A stretch of DNA of 64,000 nt, taken from NCBI GenBank assembly GCA_963556145.1, contig OY744471.1:4023590-4087589 (forward strand), given 5' to 3'. A program made the translations under genes and the position numbers. Under the pieces are notes generated by a model. The model saw nothing but the letters and a program-made list of their open reading frames with translations. It had not been told where the DNA came from and ran no database searches. This DNA is from Hygrocybe punicea (Eukaryota; Basidiomycota; Agaricomycetes; Agaricales; Hygrophoraceae). Every line of letters starts with the position of its first letter. The first letter of the stretch is position 1. Positions 34,933 to 44,624 of this stretch are shown one piece after another.

Positions 34933-36990
34933 TCTGGAGCCCACCGCGAGGAGTGTCAAGCTCACTTCACATTTCCCTCTTTGACTTCGCCAATTTTGGC
35001 ACCTTTCCCTCTTTCTGGCAGCAACAGCGCCCCCATAGTCAACAGCGCCCCGTATTCGTCAGCATTTCGAGCACCCCTAGTCTTCTGTCAGCTCTTAGAC
35101 CCATCCCCGATGTTTTCGACACCTCAGTATACTTTCTTCGTACCAGTTGCGCCTCCTTGGCTGCAGAACACGGCTCTTTTGCCTTTTTGTCACGGCATCA
35201 CAGCCACGTCACACGGTGTTCAATACATCCCCCCCTCCGCATTTCCCATTTATTTCACTAATCCCGCCACCTCCACTCATTTCAACACATCCAATGGACC
35301 CGGTATTCAACGCCCCACAGATCCCGCTCGAAAAACCGCGCCCGGAAAGCCCCAAAACGGCCGCAACGAGCCCGTCCAACAAGGAGCGCCTCACGCGCGT
35401 CCGACGCGTAACGGACGATTCGTAGATGAAGGAAGACAAACCCAATGCAACGGATGTTGCATGTACGGTCATAGGTACGCCCCCCGTCGTTCCCGTGGTT
35501 GCCGCGCAGGTAAACGCGTCCGCGCGCGCAAATCCAATGTGAATACGCGTATTGACGCGTCTCCACCCGTTTCCGCCTCGTTTCGGCCCCCGTCTTCGCG
35601 TACGCCCTCGCAATCGTCCCCAGAGGTGTTCCAACACACGCCGCCATCGTCTGCGCCCGCGCCGTCCCCGGAAAAATGCGTCCGCGCGCGCCAACGCGAC
35701 CAAAATACGCGTATCGACGCGTCCCCCCTCGTTTCACACCCGAGTCGCCCCCCGTTTGCGCCTACGGACACGCCGTCGTACCCAGAGACGAACCTTCACG
35801 CGCCGCCACCGTCTGCGCCCTCGCCAGCCTCAGGACGACCCGCCCACGCGCCCCAACGCGTCGAAAACACGTGTATCGACACAACCACCTCCGTTTCGCC
35901 CTCGTTTCGCCCGCCGTCACCGTCTACGCCCTCGCCGTCGTCCCAAGAGGCCAGCCGTGACATGCCCCCACCGTTTGAGCCCGCGTCGTCCCCAGGAATC
36001 CGCGCTAGCGCCCCGCAGACGCCGTTTTCAACATCGGCCCCCGTTTCTGCCCCCATTCCACTCCCATTTCGCCTGCCGTCAGCGTCTACGCCCTCTCCGT
36101 CGTCCCCGGATGCAAGCCACGACGTACACCCGTCGTTTGAACGCGCACCATCCCCAGGAAAACGCCTCCGCGCGCGCCCAAGGCCGATTTCCACGCGTCC
36201 CGGCGCGTCTGCCTCCGTTTCACCCCCGTTTCGCCCCGCGTTCGCGTCCACGGCCTCGACGTCGTCCCTAGAGGCGAACTGTTACACGCCCCCGCCGTCT
36301 GACCCCGTGCCGTCGCCAGAAAAATGCGTCCGCGCGCATATCGACACATCCGCTCCCGTTCCGCTCTCGTTTCGACCCCCGGCAGCCGCGTACCACCGCC
36401 AGGACCCCCATATCGCCCTCCGTGACGCCGTACAAGCCGCCCCCGCTGCGTTCGAGCCCCCAACGCCGTCCCACATCGCCCCACCATTGGCCCCTGCGTT
36501 CCATCATCCAGGACCAACGCCAGACCCACGGACCAGCCCCTACGCCCACGTTCACGCCCCAGAGCCTCTGTATGGCCCCCTCCCATCCCAAACGAGTCCG
36601 CCCCCCCTGTCCTTCTTCGATGCCCCCAACACACCACGTCACCCGCTACCCCAGTCAACCCCGCATGCCCACGATCCACCCCACGGAGCCTCGCAGGCCC
36701 ATTCAGTAGCCCATACCACGACCCCGCGCTCGACCCCGTCCTGCTATGCCCATGCACTGCCGCTCCATGACTTCATACCCACTATACCCTTGTCGTTATC
36801 CCCAGAAGCAGGCCAGGGCATGCCGCCATCATCCACGTTTGCCACTGACGACATACCTGCTTCGACTTTGCTTGCGCTTGAGTCAGCATTGTTATCCCTC
36901 AAGGCCCTCAAGGTTCTGGAGCAAAAGTTGGTAAAGTTGGTGGATCGGTTGGAGAAGTTGGAAGACTTTGTGTTGGAAGATTCCTGTTGA
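34807..36990 (+). CDS. Element B cargo protein, Pro/Ser-rich with five 54-residue repeats
   Basis: An uninterrupted 727-codon frame that begins in the 5' LTR and ends 145 bases before the 3' LTR. The first 40 residues come from the LTR. Residues about 237-506 are five tandem repeats of exactly 54 residues (162 bp; 35515-36324) followed by a partial sixth; each unit has RxRARxxxxxTRIDAS-like start, a central SFRPPS and a PPPSxPxPSPEK-like end. Repeats are clearly diverged yet keep exact length and frame, which argues for translation under selection. A further Pro/His/Ala-rich part follows, and the last 40 residues form a leucine-rich heptad helix (ALESALLSLKALKVLEQK). No gag capsid, zinc knuckle or enzyme motif. 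It may be a structural or packaging protein or act in trans; function unknown. Confidence 0.72.
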   Translation: MFYYLYVVAVVNSHKQVEFWVFIPLTTDSHPESAPTQAAFTTSGAHREECQAHFTFPSLTSPILAPFPLSGSNSAPIVNSAPYSSAFRAPLVFCQLLDPSPMFSTPQYTFFVPVAPPWLQNTALLPFCHGITATSHGVQYIPPSAFPIYFTNPATSTHFNTSNGPGIQRPTDPARKTAPGKPQNGRNEPVQQGAPHARPTRNGRFVDEGRQTQCNGCCMYGHRYAPRRSRGCRAGKRVRARKSNVNTRIDASPPVSASFRPPSSRTPSQSSPEVFQHTPPSSAPAPSPEKCVRARQRDQNTRIDASPLVSHPSRPPFAPTDTPSYPETNLHAPPPSAPSPASGRPAHAPQRVENTCIDTTTSVSPSFRPPSPSTPSPSSQEASRDMPPPFEPASSPGIRASAPQTPFSTSAPVSAPIPLPFRLPSASTPSPSSPDASHDVHPSFERAPSPGKRLRARPRPISTRPGASASVSPPFRPAFASTASTSSLEANCYTPPPSDPVPSPEKCVRAHIDTSAPVPLSFRPPAAAYHRQDPHIALRDAVQAAPAAFEPPTPSHIAPPLAPAFHHPGPTPDPRTSPYAHVHAPEPLYGPLPSQTSPPPLSFFDAPNTPRHPLPQSTPHAHDPPHGASQAHSVAHTTTPRSTPSCYAHALPLHDFIPTIPLSLSPEAGQGMPPSSTFATDDIPASTLLALESALLSLKALKVLEQKLVKLVDRLEKLEDFVLEDSC
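34935..34953 (+). promoter_or_regulatory. Element B tRNA primer-binding site
   Basis: TGGAGCCCACCGCGAGGAG, identical to element C and intact at the CGCG that has decayed in D. Confidence 0.9.
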
Positions 36991-37135
36991 GTTGATTGGA
37001 TTTTTGTTTTTGTTTTGTTTTGTTTGTTTTGTTTTCAGTATTGTCCCTTCCCTCCCTCCCTTTTTCTTTTTCCTATTTCTTCCTCCCTTGCCTTATGTGA
37101 GACTGGGGACAGTCTCTATTTGTGTCCCTACTGGA

Positions 37136-37317
37136 TGTAGAGACATCTATATCTCTGGGTACGTATTCACTCATTTTACTATATTCTCTATTTGTTCTAT
37201 TATTTGTATGTAGTGGCTGTTGTAAATAGTCACAAACAAGTTGAGTTTTGGGTTTTCATCCCACTGACAACGGACTCGCACCCCGAATCCGCGCCTACCC
37301 AGGCTGCGTTCACCACA
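37136..37317 (+). repeat. Element B 3' LTR
   Basis: Identical to the 5' LTR. Preceded by GACTGGGGACAGTCTCTAT...ACTGGA, the B version of the block before C and D 3' LTRs. Confidence 0.96.
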
Positions 37318-37690
37318 GCGTCATCGGCCAGGAAACTCACCATCACCTTCTTTTGGCCACTTATCCATTGCCTAGCCAACCCTTCGTTGCCATCTACCAT
37401 CGTGACGAAATCATTGTTATGACAAATGGTGACCACATTGATGGCCTCTTCATAGTCCGTCCAGACCTCGGGTTCAATGCTTTCGACGAATGCAAGGAAG
37501 GTGTTGTGGGTTTCAGACATGGTGGGCATGTGACAGTGTAGAGGAAAAGACGGAGCAATGAAGATGTTTATTTTGATTGTTTTACTTTGCTGTTGTTTGG
37601 CCACTCACATGATTAGCCACACTCACGCCCCGCATTTGGAGATCCCATATTGTTGACCACGGATGGTCTCTATTAGAAGACCCAAGGAGA

Positions 37691-38474
37691 TGTAGAGGGC
37701 TCTCGGCCCTCTGAGGCCATAAACTTGATATCTCACGAATCCGCTCAAACCTGACATCCCTAGCGATCCACACTCGAACCCGATGTAACCCAATGCATAC
37801 CGACTAGCATGGCCGCTCACGTACAGCATCGGTCCATCTCCTAAACTCACGGAATCCCAAGTATCACAGATGGATCTCATCAGACTCGATTCCCAACTTC
37901 GGACTTGCCTTATATACACATCCCCTCATCCTTTTGGAGATATGTATAAATCTTTAGATCTTTTTCTTGGATATTTGCTTTCCCCTCCATTTTCCTGTCA
38001 TCGTCGCATCGCAACCCACTTCTCATTTCCCCATTTCCATTCCCCTTTGTTCTCTCTCATCGGCCAAGGACTCTCATCCAAATCTAGATAGAGATTTTTG
38101 TAGTATAAAAACAGTGCCCAAGTGCCATGTCAAAATAAGAAACTAGTTTCCCCATTTCCCCTCACTCAGAATCTGCCTCTCAGTAAAAATCTATCATTCA
38201 CACAACTCGTCAGTCTTCTCGACCCTCTTTCCATCATTCTACCATCGACATTCTTACATCCCTCATCACCCAACGCCCAACCCACCATACCCGACATTGT
38301 CGGCTTTGTCAGCTTAGACCAGTTTCGATAGATATCAGTAGTTTTACTTGGCGGCTTTCTACTCCTTTGTCTCTTTTCACTTACTGAAGCTTGCTAACTA
38401 TTCCCTGTCACTTCTATGCTGACACCCCCAGGCTAGGATCTTTGTTCCACAGCCACCCTGACCTCACCATTACA
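37691..38474 (+). repeat. Element D 3' LTR
   Basis: 784 bp; differs from the 5' LTR by an about 35-bp segment near 37757 and scattered transitions. TATA-like TATAAAAA near 38103. Followed by GTGG. Confidence 0.92.
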
Positions 38475-38478
38475 GTGG

Positions 38479-38819
38479 CATGGGGTGACATCTGGGTTTT
38501 CCTATGGTGAAAAATCAAGTGATTCAGCACAAAAACTACATGGGCATCTGGGGAGGACATACCTGGGTTACTTCAGCCAAATTCCAGCCTGGTATCTCCC
38601 CATGATGCACAAGAAATGTTCTCCGAGAGGGTGACAAGACCCAAATTTTGATCATGCCCATACTTGAGAAATGGGGCCTGAAAGTTAGATGTGCACCTGG
38701 AGAGGGATGAGGAGATGACAGAACATAAAGAATTAGATGGAAATGTTGAGAATTGGACGAGAAACGGCTCACCAATGTTTCATGTGCCAGAGTAACAAAA
38801 GTCACGTGTTACATGTGAT
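38479..38819. other. Sequence right of element D, no gene recognised
   Basis: Continues the region in which D inserted. No reliable frame joining it to the 9389 gene was found. Confidence 0.35.
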
Positions 38820-39303
38820 GTGACAGAACTTGTTTGGCCAGACTTGCTTCATCTCCAGGACTACTGCAAGGTCATCATGCATGGCTCTGTCTCTCTTCAC
38901 AGTCAGTCCTTTGATTTCTTCCCACCTGGGCACAAGGCAGACTGTTTCTTCAAGGGTTCCCGTGTTCTACTCCACCACACTACAACCCTGGACAACCTCC
39001 TGCACCTCTTCAAGTGTTACCTCCAGTTACACCACAGCCTTTTTCCCTTCCACGCCAAACTTTTTCTTCAATCGGATGGCTCTCTTCCCACTCGTTCATG
39101 GTTCCTCCACTGCTTACACTGCCATTTCCCGGACTAGTCTATCAGTGGCCACTCTCTCCGCTCTGGTGGTGCCACTGACCTCACTTCTGCGGGCATCCCA
39201 CCTTACCTGATACAACACATCAGCCAGTGGGCCTCTGATGCTTGGCAGATCTACATCTACAAGCACCTGACACTACAAGCCACCTTCTTTTTTACATGGC
39301 ACT
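38820..39303 (+). pseudogene. Tyrosine recombinase C-terminal remnant
   Basis: One frame reads LFLQSDGSLPTRSWF, then after a TAG at about 39134-39136 GHSLRSGGATDL, a helix with AGIPPYLIQ, and HISQWASDAWQIYIYKH. The order His-x2-Arg, Trp (in place of the second His) and Tyr in a final YI helix is the catalytic C-terminal half of tyrosine recombinases (phage-integrase fold). In fungi such genes belong to Crypton-like, DIRS-like or free-standing recombinases. The N-terminal half with the first Arg is not found upstream, and the TAG breaks the frame, so it is a fragment. It cuts and rejoins DNA through the Tyr in intact relatives. Confidence 0.68.
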
Positions 39304-39763
39304 GACCTCCCCTAGTGCTCACCATCACCCTCTCAGGTTCACTCCTTTATCTCCCTGCTTCTCCTGGACACTTTTCCTTCTTTTATCGGACCTTTTGCCT
39401 CCTTTTTGCTGCTGTTTCTTCCCTATGCTTGGACACCTTTTACTTCTCCTTGTACCTCAGACCTTTCTTATACTCCACACCTGTTTCTCCTCTCCCCTAC
39501 CAATTTCCTTTAGCTTTTAGCACCACACCTTTCCTTCTCATGTATTACATACTTATAAAATTCTGGGCCTTGCTGCTGTTTCAGGGCAAGGCCGCATTCA
39601 GTTATCTCTTTCACCAAAAAACTGAGAGCTTGATTAGCTGAATTTAAAGTTTTCTTTATTGTAGTCTAATCATGCCTGACATTACAGGTTCAAGACTCAT
39701 ACCGACTGCACTTGCCCCCTGCAATTGAGAGCCCTTGCGCCTCTCCTTTCCTCAAGTTTCACC

Positions 39764-39862
39764 TAGAAATTCTCTAGTCCCTGGAGAAATTCTCTAGTCT
39801 CTGGAGAAATTCTCTAGACCCTGGAGAAATTCTCTAGGCCCTGGAGAAATTCTCTGGCCTCT
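39764..39862. repeat. Tandem repeat of about 21 bp, five copies
   Basis: Units of CTGGAGAAATTCTCTAGNCC. Each unit contains the palindrome AGAGAATTTCTCC-like GAGAAATTCTC, so the array could fold locally. Confidence 0.85.
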
Positions 39863-41364
39863 AGATGGGCCTGGGGATGTGATGGGGAGTGAGAGAGCAG
39901 GGTGGATGGGGAGATAGGGATGGAGATATCAGGGTAGATGAAGGCAATGGTTGGATAAAGAGAGCATTGGGGAGAGATGGGGAGATGGGGATTTGGAATC
40001 AATGAGCACCAGTAAGCTGAGACGAAAACATGCAGATTGGAACAATCCCAAGAGTATGCTTCATAGAGCACTGGCTGAGGAGGTGTACTCCATTCCATTC
40101 AGTGCCATCATTACTAGCAGTAAAAGGCAAATGACTGATCACATGTCTCTCAGCCCCTCAACACATCACCCCCCCATTCTGATACTCCCACACTCAACCA
40201 CCTCAATAATAACAGTAATGAGGATGAATCCTGGTGGCACAGCCTTGTTCTTTAAATATGAATATACTTCATGTACAATGTAAAATGGACAGGGTTTGGG
40301 AACTTTATCTACTAATATAAGAATATCAAGTTGTTGATTGATAAGTCAAGGCTTGGTGGTGATGTCCCACTTGTTGATAATCCATGCAGAAATCTTTCAA
40401 TTTGAGGTCACTGCAGAACCAAGCCTTGAAACCTTGAAACATTCTTAACACTGCTTACCTCCACCTTACCATTCATCTCTCCAAGTGTTCACCAAATATA
40501 GTGCTGAACCTCATACCAACAATAAATATGCAAAGTCTCCTAATTACACCAATTGAACTGCCATCTCCCCCCTCAATATCCCTAACCCTTCGTCATTTTC
40601 TGAGATAACACCCAATCACATTTAGGTATACTTGATATCCCAGCATGGTCTCATGTTCTTGAATACACTTGAGGGTCCTGTGAAGGTTGTGGTTGGCATG
40701 ATGAGGAGGATGTAATGTAAAACAGGGTATCTGGACATTGGGACTCCCTGCACATACCACACCTGGCTGCAGACCTCATTAGCAATCAGAACTTGATAAG
40801 TCTTGTTAAAATGTTCTGTGCATTTTCTTTTGCTTATCAACTGCTCAGCAACTGTGAATAGCAAAACAGGTGAATATCTGGTGTTGTTGGGACTGACCAT
40901 TCCCCTTCTCTAACAACCCATTCCCTATCTCTCCATATCCTCCCTCATGCTCTCCTCACAATATCCAGTTATTTCCTTCATCCACACCTCTCAATCACTC
41001 CCCATCCCTCCATCTAGGGGCTATTAAATTTCATATTGATAGGCTCCCAGAAAATGCTCTGGGAGGTCCAAAAATTGAGGAACTTCCCAAGACCCAGGCC
41101 TCAAAGGCCCCTTGTCCCCAACACAAGAACCCCCCCTCTGAGGCCGTGGGAACCTCCCCAAAGTTCTGCCTAAGGTGATCACACCTTGCCCCCTTTTTCT
41201 TTGTAAACTTCATATATTTCTGAGTTAGTTTTACAGCCCTGTAACAACCAATTACAACAATTACAACAACTTTGGTTACATGTGATTCAGAGGTTGGTAC
41301 TGTCAATGATTGATTTCTTCAGATGTTCTGCCTATGACATTCCTCATTGGACAAATAATTTATC
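39863..41364. other. No gene recognised
   Basis: About 1.5 kb of AT-rich, low-similarity sequence with only short open frames. A GC-richer island with CCCC and GGGAGG stretches lies near 41045-41180. Nothing is supported. Confidence 0.35.
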
Positions 41365-42168
41365 TTTACAGCCATTTGTATAAATGATGGCACTTTTTGA
41401 GAATCAATTGAATAATATGGACTTGGACAAATTTTCTGTGCTCAATCTTGTATCTCATGAAATACTGCATGGAATGACATGGTTGCAGAGGGAAAGTTGT
41501 ACTATTTTCTAAGGGCTATCAGCTCCTGTAATTACATTTTGACTATATTTAGTGTATGATGAGTGGTGGATGAAATAAGAAGGTAAAGTAGTATTTTTGA
41601 CACCCAATATGATATTGTAAAATTATGGCATCAAAAGAGCTCCTATGAAGAAAATTGTAGGGAGAAAATTGTTCAGTTTTTCCAGGGCTAGAAGCTCATA
41701 TATCGTATTTTTCTTCATTTTTGTCCTTTGAGTCAAATATTACTCTATATTATATTTGTTTGTATTGGGCTTGAAATATCACATGAATCATAATTATGGG
41801 ATCAAAAGACAAAAATGAAGAAAAATACGATATATAAGCTTCTAGCCCTGGAAAAGCTGAACAATTTTCTCCCTACAATTTTCTTCATAGGAGCTCTTTT
41901 GATGCCATAATTTTACAATATCATATTGGGTGTCAAAAATACTACTTTACCTTCTTATTTCATCCACCACTCATCATACACTAAATATAGTCAAAATGTA
42001 ATTACAGGAGCTGATAGCCCTTAGAAAATAGTACAACTTTCCCTCTGCAACCATGTCATTCCATGCAGTATTTCATGAGATACAAGATTGAGCACAGAAA
42101 ATTTGTCCAAGTCCATATTATTCAATTGATTCTCAAAAAGTGCCATCATTTATACAAACGGCTGTAAA
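41365..42168. mobile_element. Near-perfect hairpin element (367-bp arms, 70-bp loop)
   Basis: Left arm 41365-41731 and right arm 41802-42168 are inverted copies with only a few mismatches, ending in TTTACAGCC. ATC flanks both sides (41362-41364, 42169-42171), a possible 3-bp duplication. No coding sequence. Such symmetric elements are hairpin-type MITEs; a transcript across it would form long double-stranded RNA. Confidence 0.8.
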
Positions 42169-42171
42169 ATC

Positions 42172-42917
42172 GCAGAATTAAATTCATATGCATCCAATTT
42201 CTTTTTGTACTGTGCCCATAAAATTTATACCAGAGACTTACTGGTACCATTTGAACTTGTTGGCTTTTTTTTTGTGGCTACTGAAATGAAATTCCTTATG
42301 GGAGGCCTGGAAAACCTGGGGGTTAGGGAGGGCTCCAGCATGGTACTGTAGGGTTGAGAAAGAGGTTATCGCTATCACCACTTCCTGACTCAATAAAACA
42401 CTCTAGTATAGGTTGGACAGTAGTTGTGGACAATGAAAAACCACATGGGTCACGGTGATCACTTACAAACAGTTTTTGAGAACTTGTCCAAGGTTCATGA
42501 GACTCTTAGTTTCTGCAGAGCAGAGGATCTTTAACAGACTGATACTCTATAAATGCATACTTGTCCACCACAAAGAGGTGGTCTCCATTGGAGGGGTTGC
42601 ACTGTCCAGTTTTGGATTCTCACATCCCCACATTCACTTCACACACAATTGAATTTACTTTGCGTAGCTTTCAAATCATACACTTCCCAAAGGAGAGGAG
42701 TGAGATGACAAAGTGAACCAATATTTGCAAAGTAATCTATATGCCCTCCATTACTACAAAAAAAATACTGTTTATATACAATCATGAAAACACAACCCTG
42801 TCAATGAATTTGCCAATGGTAATTGTTTATATTCAAAATAAACATTTCCTTTCTGGATATACCCTGTTGTCCACAATTGCTTCAAAATTTGATATTATTT
42901 GTGGATGTGGCAGAAAG
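42172..42917. other. No gene recognised
   Basis: AT-rich spacer between two inverted-repeat elements; no supported feature. Confidence 0.35.
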
Positions 42918-42920
42918 TAT

Positions 42921-44621
42921 CACAGGGTGCACAGTAGCATACCATGTCACACAGTATCTTGAAAGTACTTGACAAGTATACTAAATATCATTACCATAAC
43001 ATTCAACATGGTATTGTAACAGTATTCAGACATAAACTACAATACTTGTGCTCAAATTCATCTGAAGGTATGAAGGCAAATGAGACTTATCACAGGGTGC
43101 ACAGTAGCATACCATGTCACACAGTATCTTGAAAGTACTTGACAAGTATACTAAATATCATTACCGTAACATTCAACATGGTATTGTAACAGTATTCAGA
43201 CATAAACTACAATACTTGTGCTCAAATTCATCTGAAGGTATGAAGGCAAATGAGACTTATACCTTTTCAATAACATCAAGCCTTTTGTTTCACTACTTTT
43301 ACTGTATCTACAGCAAAGTACCATATAGTTCGGATAGAATACTTGCAGCCTAAGATGAATAAAAGTATTAAACTAGTAAGGAAGTTGTGCCACTTTCACT
43401 ACTAGGATACCTTTTGAATCCTTTCAAGATACAGTGTGAAATAGTATAGTACTGTTGCCATATTGTAGATTTAAGATACTGTGTCAATACTTTTAAGATA
43501 CTGTTTCAGTACTTTTATTATAATAAAAGTATCTTGAAAGTATTGACACAGTATCTTAAATCCACAATATGGCAACAGTACTATACTATTTCACACTGTA
43601 TCTTGAAAGGATTCAAAAGGTATCCTAGTAGTGAAAGTGGCACAACTTCCTTACTAGTTTAATACTTTTATTCATCTTAGGCTGCAAGTATTCTATCTGA
43701 ACTATACAGTACTTTTCTGTAGATACAGTAAAAGTAGTGAAACAAAATGCTTGATGTTATTGAAAGGGTATAAGTCTCATTTGCCTTCATACCTTCAGAT
43801 GAATTTGAGCACAAGTATTGTAGTTTATGTCTGAATACTGTTACAATACCATGTTGAATGTTATGGTAATGATATTTAGTATACTTGTCAAGTACTTTCA
43901 AGATACTGTGTGACATGGTATGCTACTGCGCACCCTGTGTATACCTTTTCAATAACATCAAGCCTTTTGTTTCACTACTTTTACTGTATCTACAGCAAAG
44001 TACTGTATAGTTCAGATAGAATACTTGCAGCCTAAGATGAATCAAAGTATTAAACTAGTAAGGAAGTTGTGCCACTTTCACTACTAGGATACCTTTTGAA
44101 TCCTTTCAAGATACAGTGTGAAATAGTATAGTACTGTTGCCATATTGTGGATTTAAGATACTGTGTCAATACTTTTAAGATACTTTTATTATAATAAAAG
44201 TACTGAAACAGTATCTTAAAAGTATTGACACAGTATCTTAAATCCACAATATGGCAACAGTACTATACTATTTCACACTGTATCTTGATAGGATTCAAAA
44301 GGTATCCTAGTAGTGAAAGTGGCACAACTTCCTTACTAGTTTAATACTTTGATTCATCTTAGGCTGCAAGTATTCTATCTGAACTATACAGTACTTTGCT
44401 GTAGATACAGTAAAAGTAGTGAAACAAAAGGCTTGATGTTATTGAAAAGGTATAAGTCTCATTTGCCTTCATACCTTCAGATGAATTTGAGCACAAGTAT
44501 TGTAGTTTATGTCTGAATACTGTTACAATACCATGTTGAATGTTATGGTAATGATATTTAGTATACTTGTCAAGTACTTTCAAGATACTGTGTGACATGG
44601 TATGCTACTGCGCACCCTGTG
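42921..44621. mobile_element. Compound inverted-repeat element, nested palindromes
   Basis: Ends CACAGGGTGC(A/G)CAGTAGCAT are inverted at 42921 and 44621, flanked by TAT on both sides. Inside, a 170-bp block A (42921-43090 and again 43091-43260) and an about 250-bp block B (from 43261) occur as A A B, B' A', B, B' A' (prime means inverted), with palindrome centres at about 43515 and 44190. CAC ends with a 3-bp duplication would fit CACTA-like elements, but no transposase is present. It looks like a MITE that duplicated and inverted several times. Confidence 0.8.
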
Positions 44622-44624
44622 TAT

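Larger units (their letters stand above)
34751..37317 (+). mobile_element. Element B: young non-autonomous LTR element with Pro/Ser repeat protein
   Basis: Two identical 182-bp LTRs (34751-34932, 37136-37317; TGTAGAGACA...CACCACA) flanked by GCGT (34747-34750, 37318-37321). A primer-binding site lies two bases after the 5' LTR, identical to C's. No gag, protease, reverse transcriptase or integrase. It carries one open frame. Identical LTRs mean the insertion is recent, later than C, whose LTRs differ at ten sites. Its ends and primer site suggest movement by enzymes of a D-like element. Confidence 0.95.
33569..37529 (-). pseudogene. Element D antisense gene, CX2C cysteine-cluster protein, intron carries element B
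   Basis: Exon 1 37529-37341 (63 codons, MPTMSETHN..., donor GTGAGT); exon 2 34714-34181 (178 codons, contains VEEWL and a W/E/A-rich coiled coil); exon 3 34129-33569 (187 codons, CTNC...C...C-x2-C...KKRC, then basic and acidic stretches and a final coiled coil). Together 428 codons, against 430 in element C, with introns in the same places. Element B is inserted inside intron 1, flanked by GCGT. Six stops interrupt the frame, four TGA, one TAG, one TAA; the TGA inside the second CX2C replaces Arg. Dead copy, but exon lengths are all multiples of three. Confidence 0.85.
10225..38474 (+). mobile_element. Element D: Ty3/gypsy retrotransposon with four nested insertions
   Basis: Two LTRs (10225-10973 and 37691-38474) beginning TGTAGAGG and ending TTACA, flanked by the direct repeat GTGG at 10221-10224 and 38475-38478. 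Inside are, in sense, a gag, protease, reverse transcriptase, RNase H and integrase, and in antisense a three-exon cysteine-cluster gene. Later insertions are the hAT-like element 11216-12113, the solo LTR 12327-12562, element C 17199-32215 and element B 34751-37317. Subtracting these and one target-duplication copy each leaves about 9.5 kb. The LTRs differ by an indel of about 35 bp and many transitions, so D is the oldest of the nested LTR elements. All its coding frames are broken. Confidence 0.93.

Noticed and set aside
40622..40900. 92-codon minus-strand frame
   Set aside because: Isolated, AT-rich, no domain; not distinguishable from chance.
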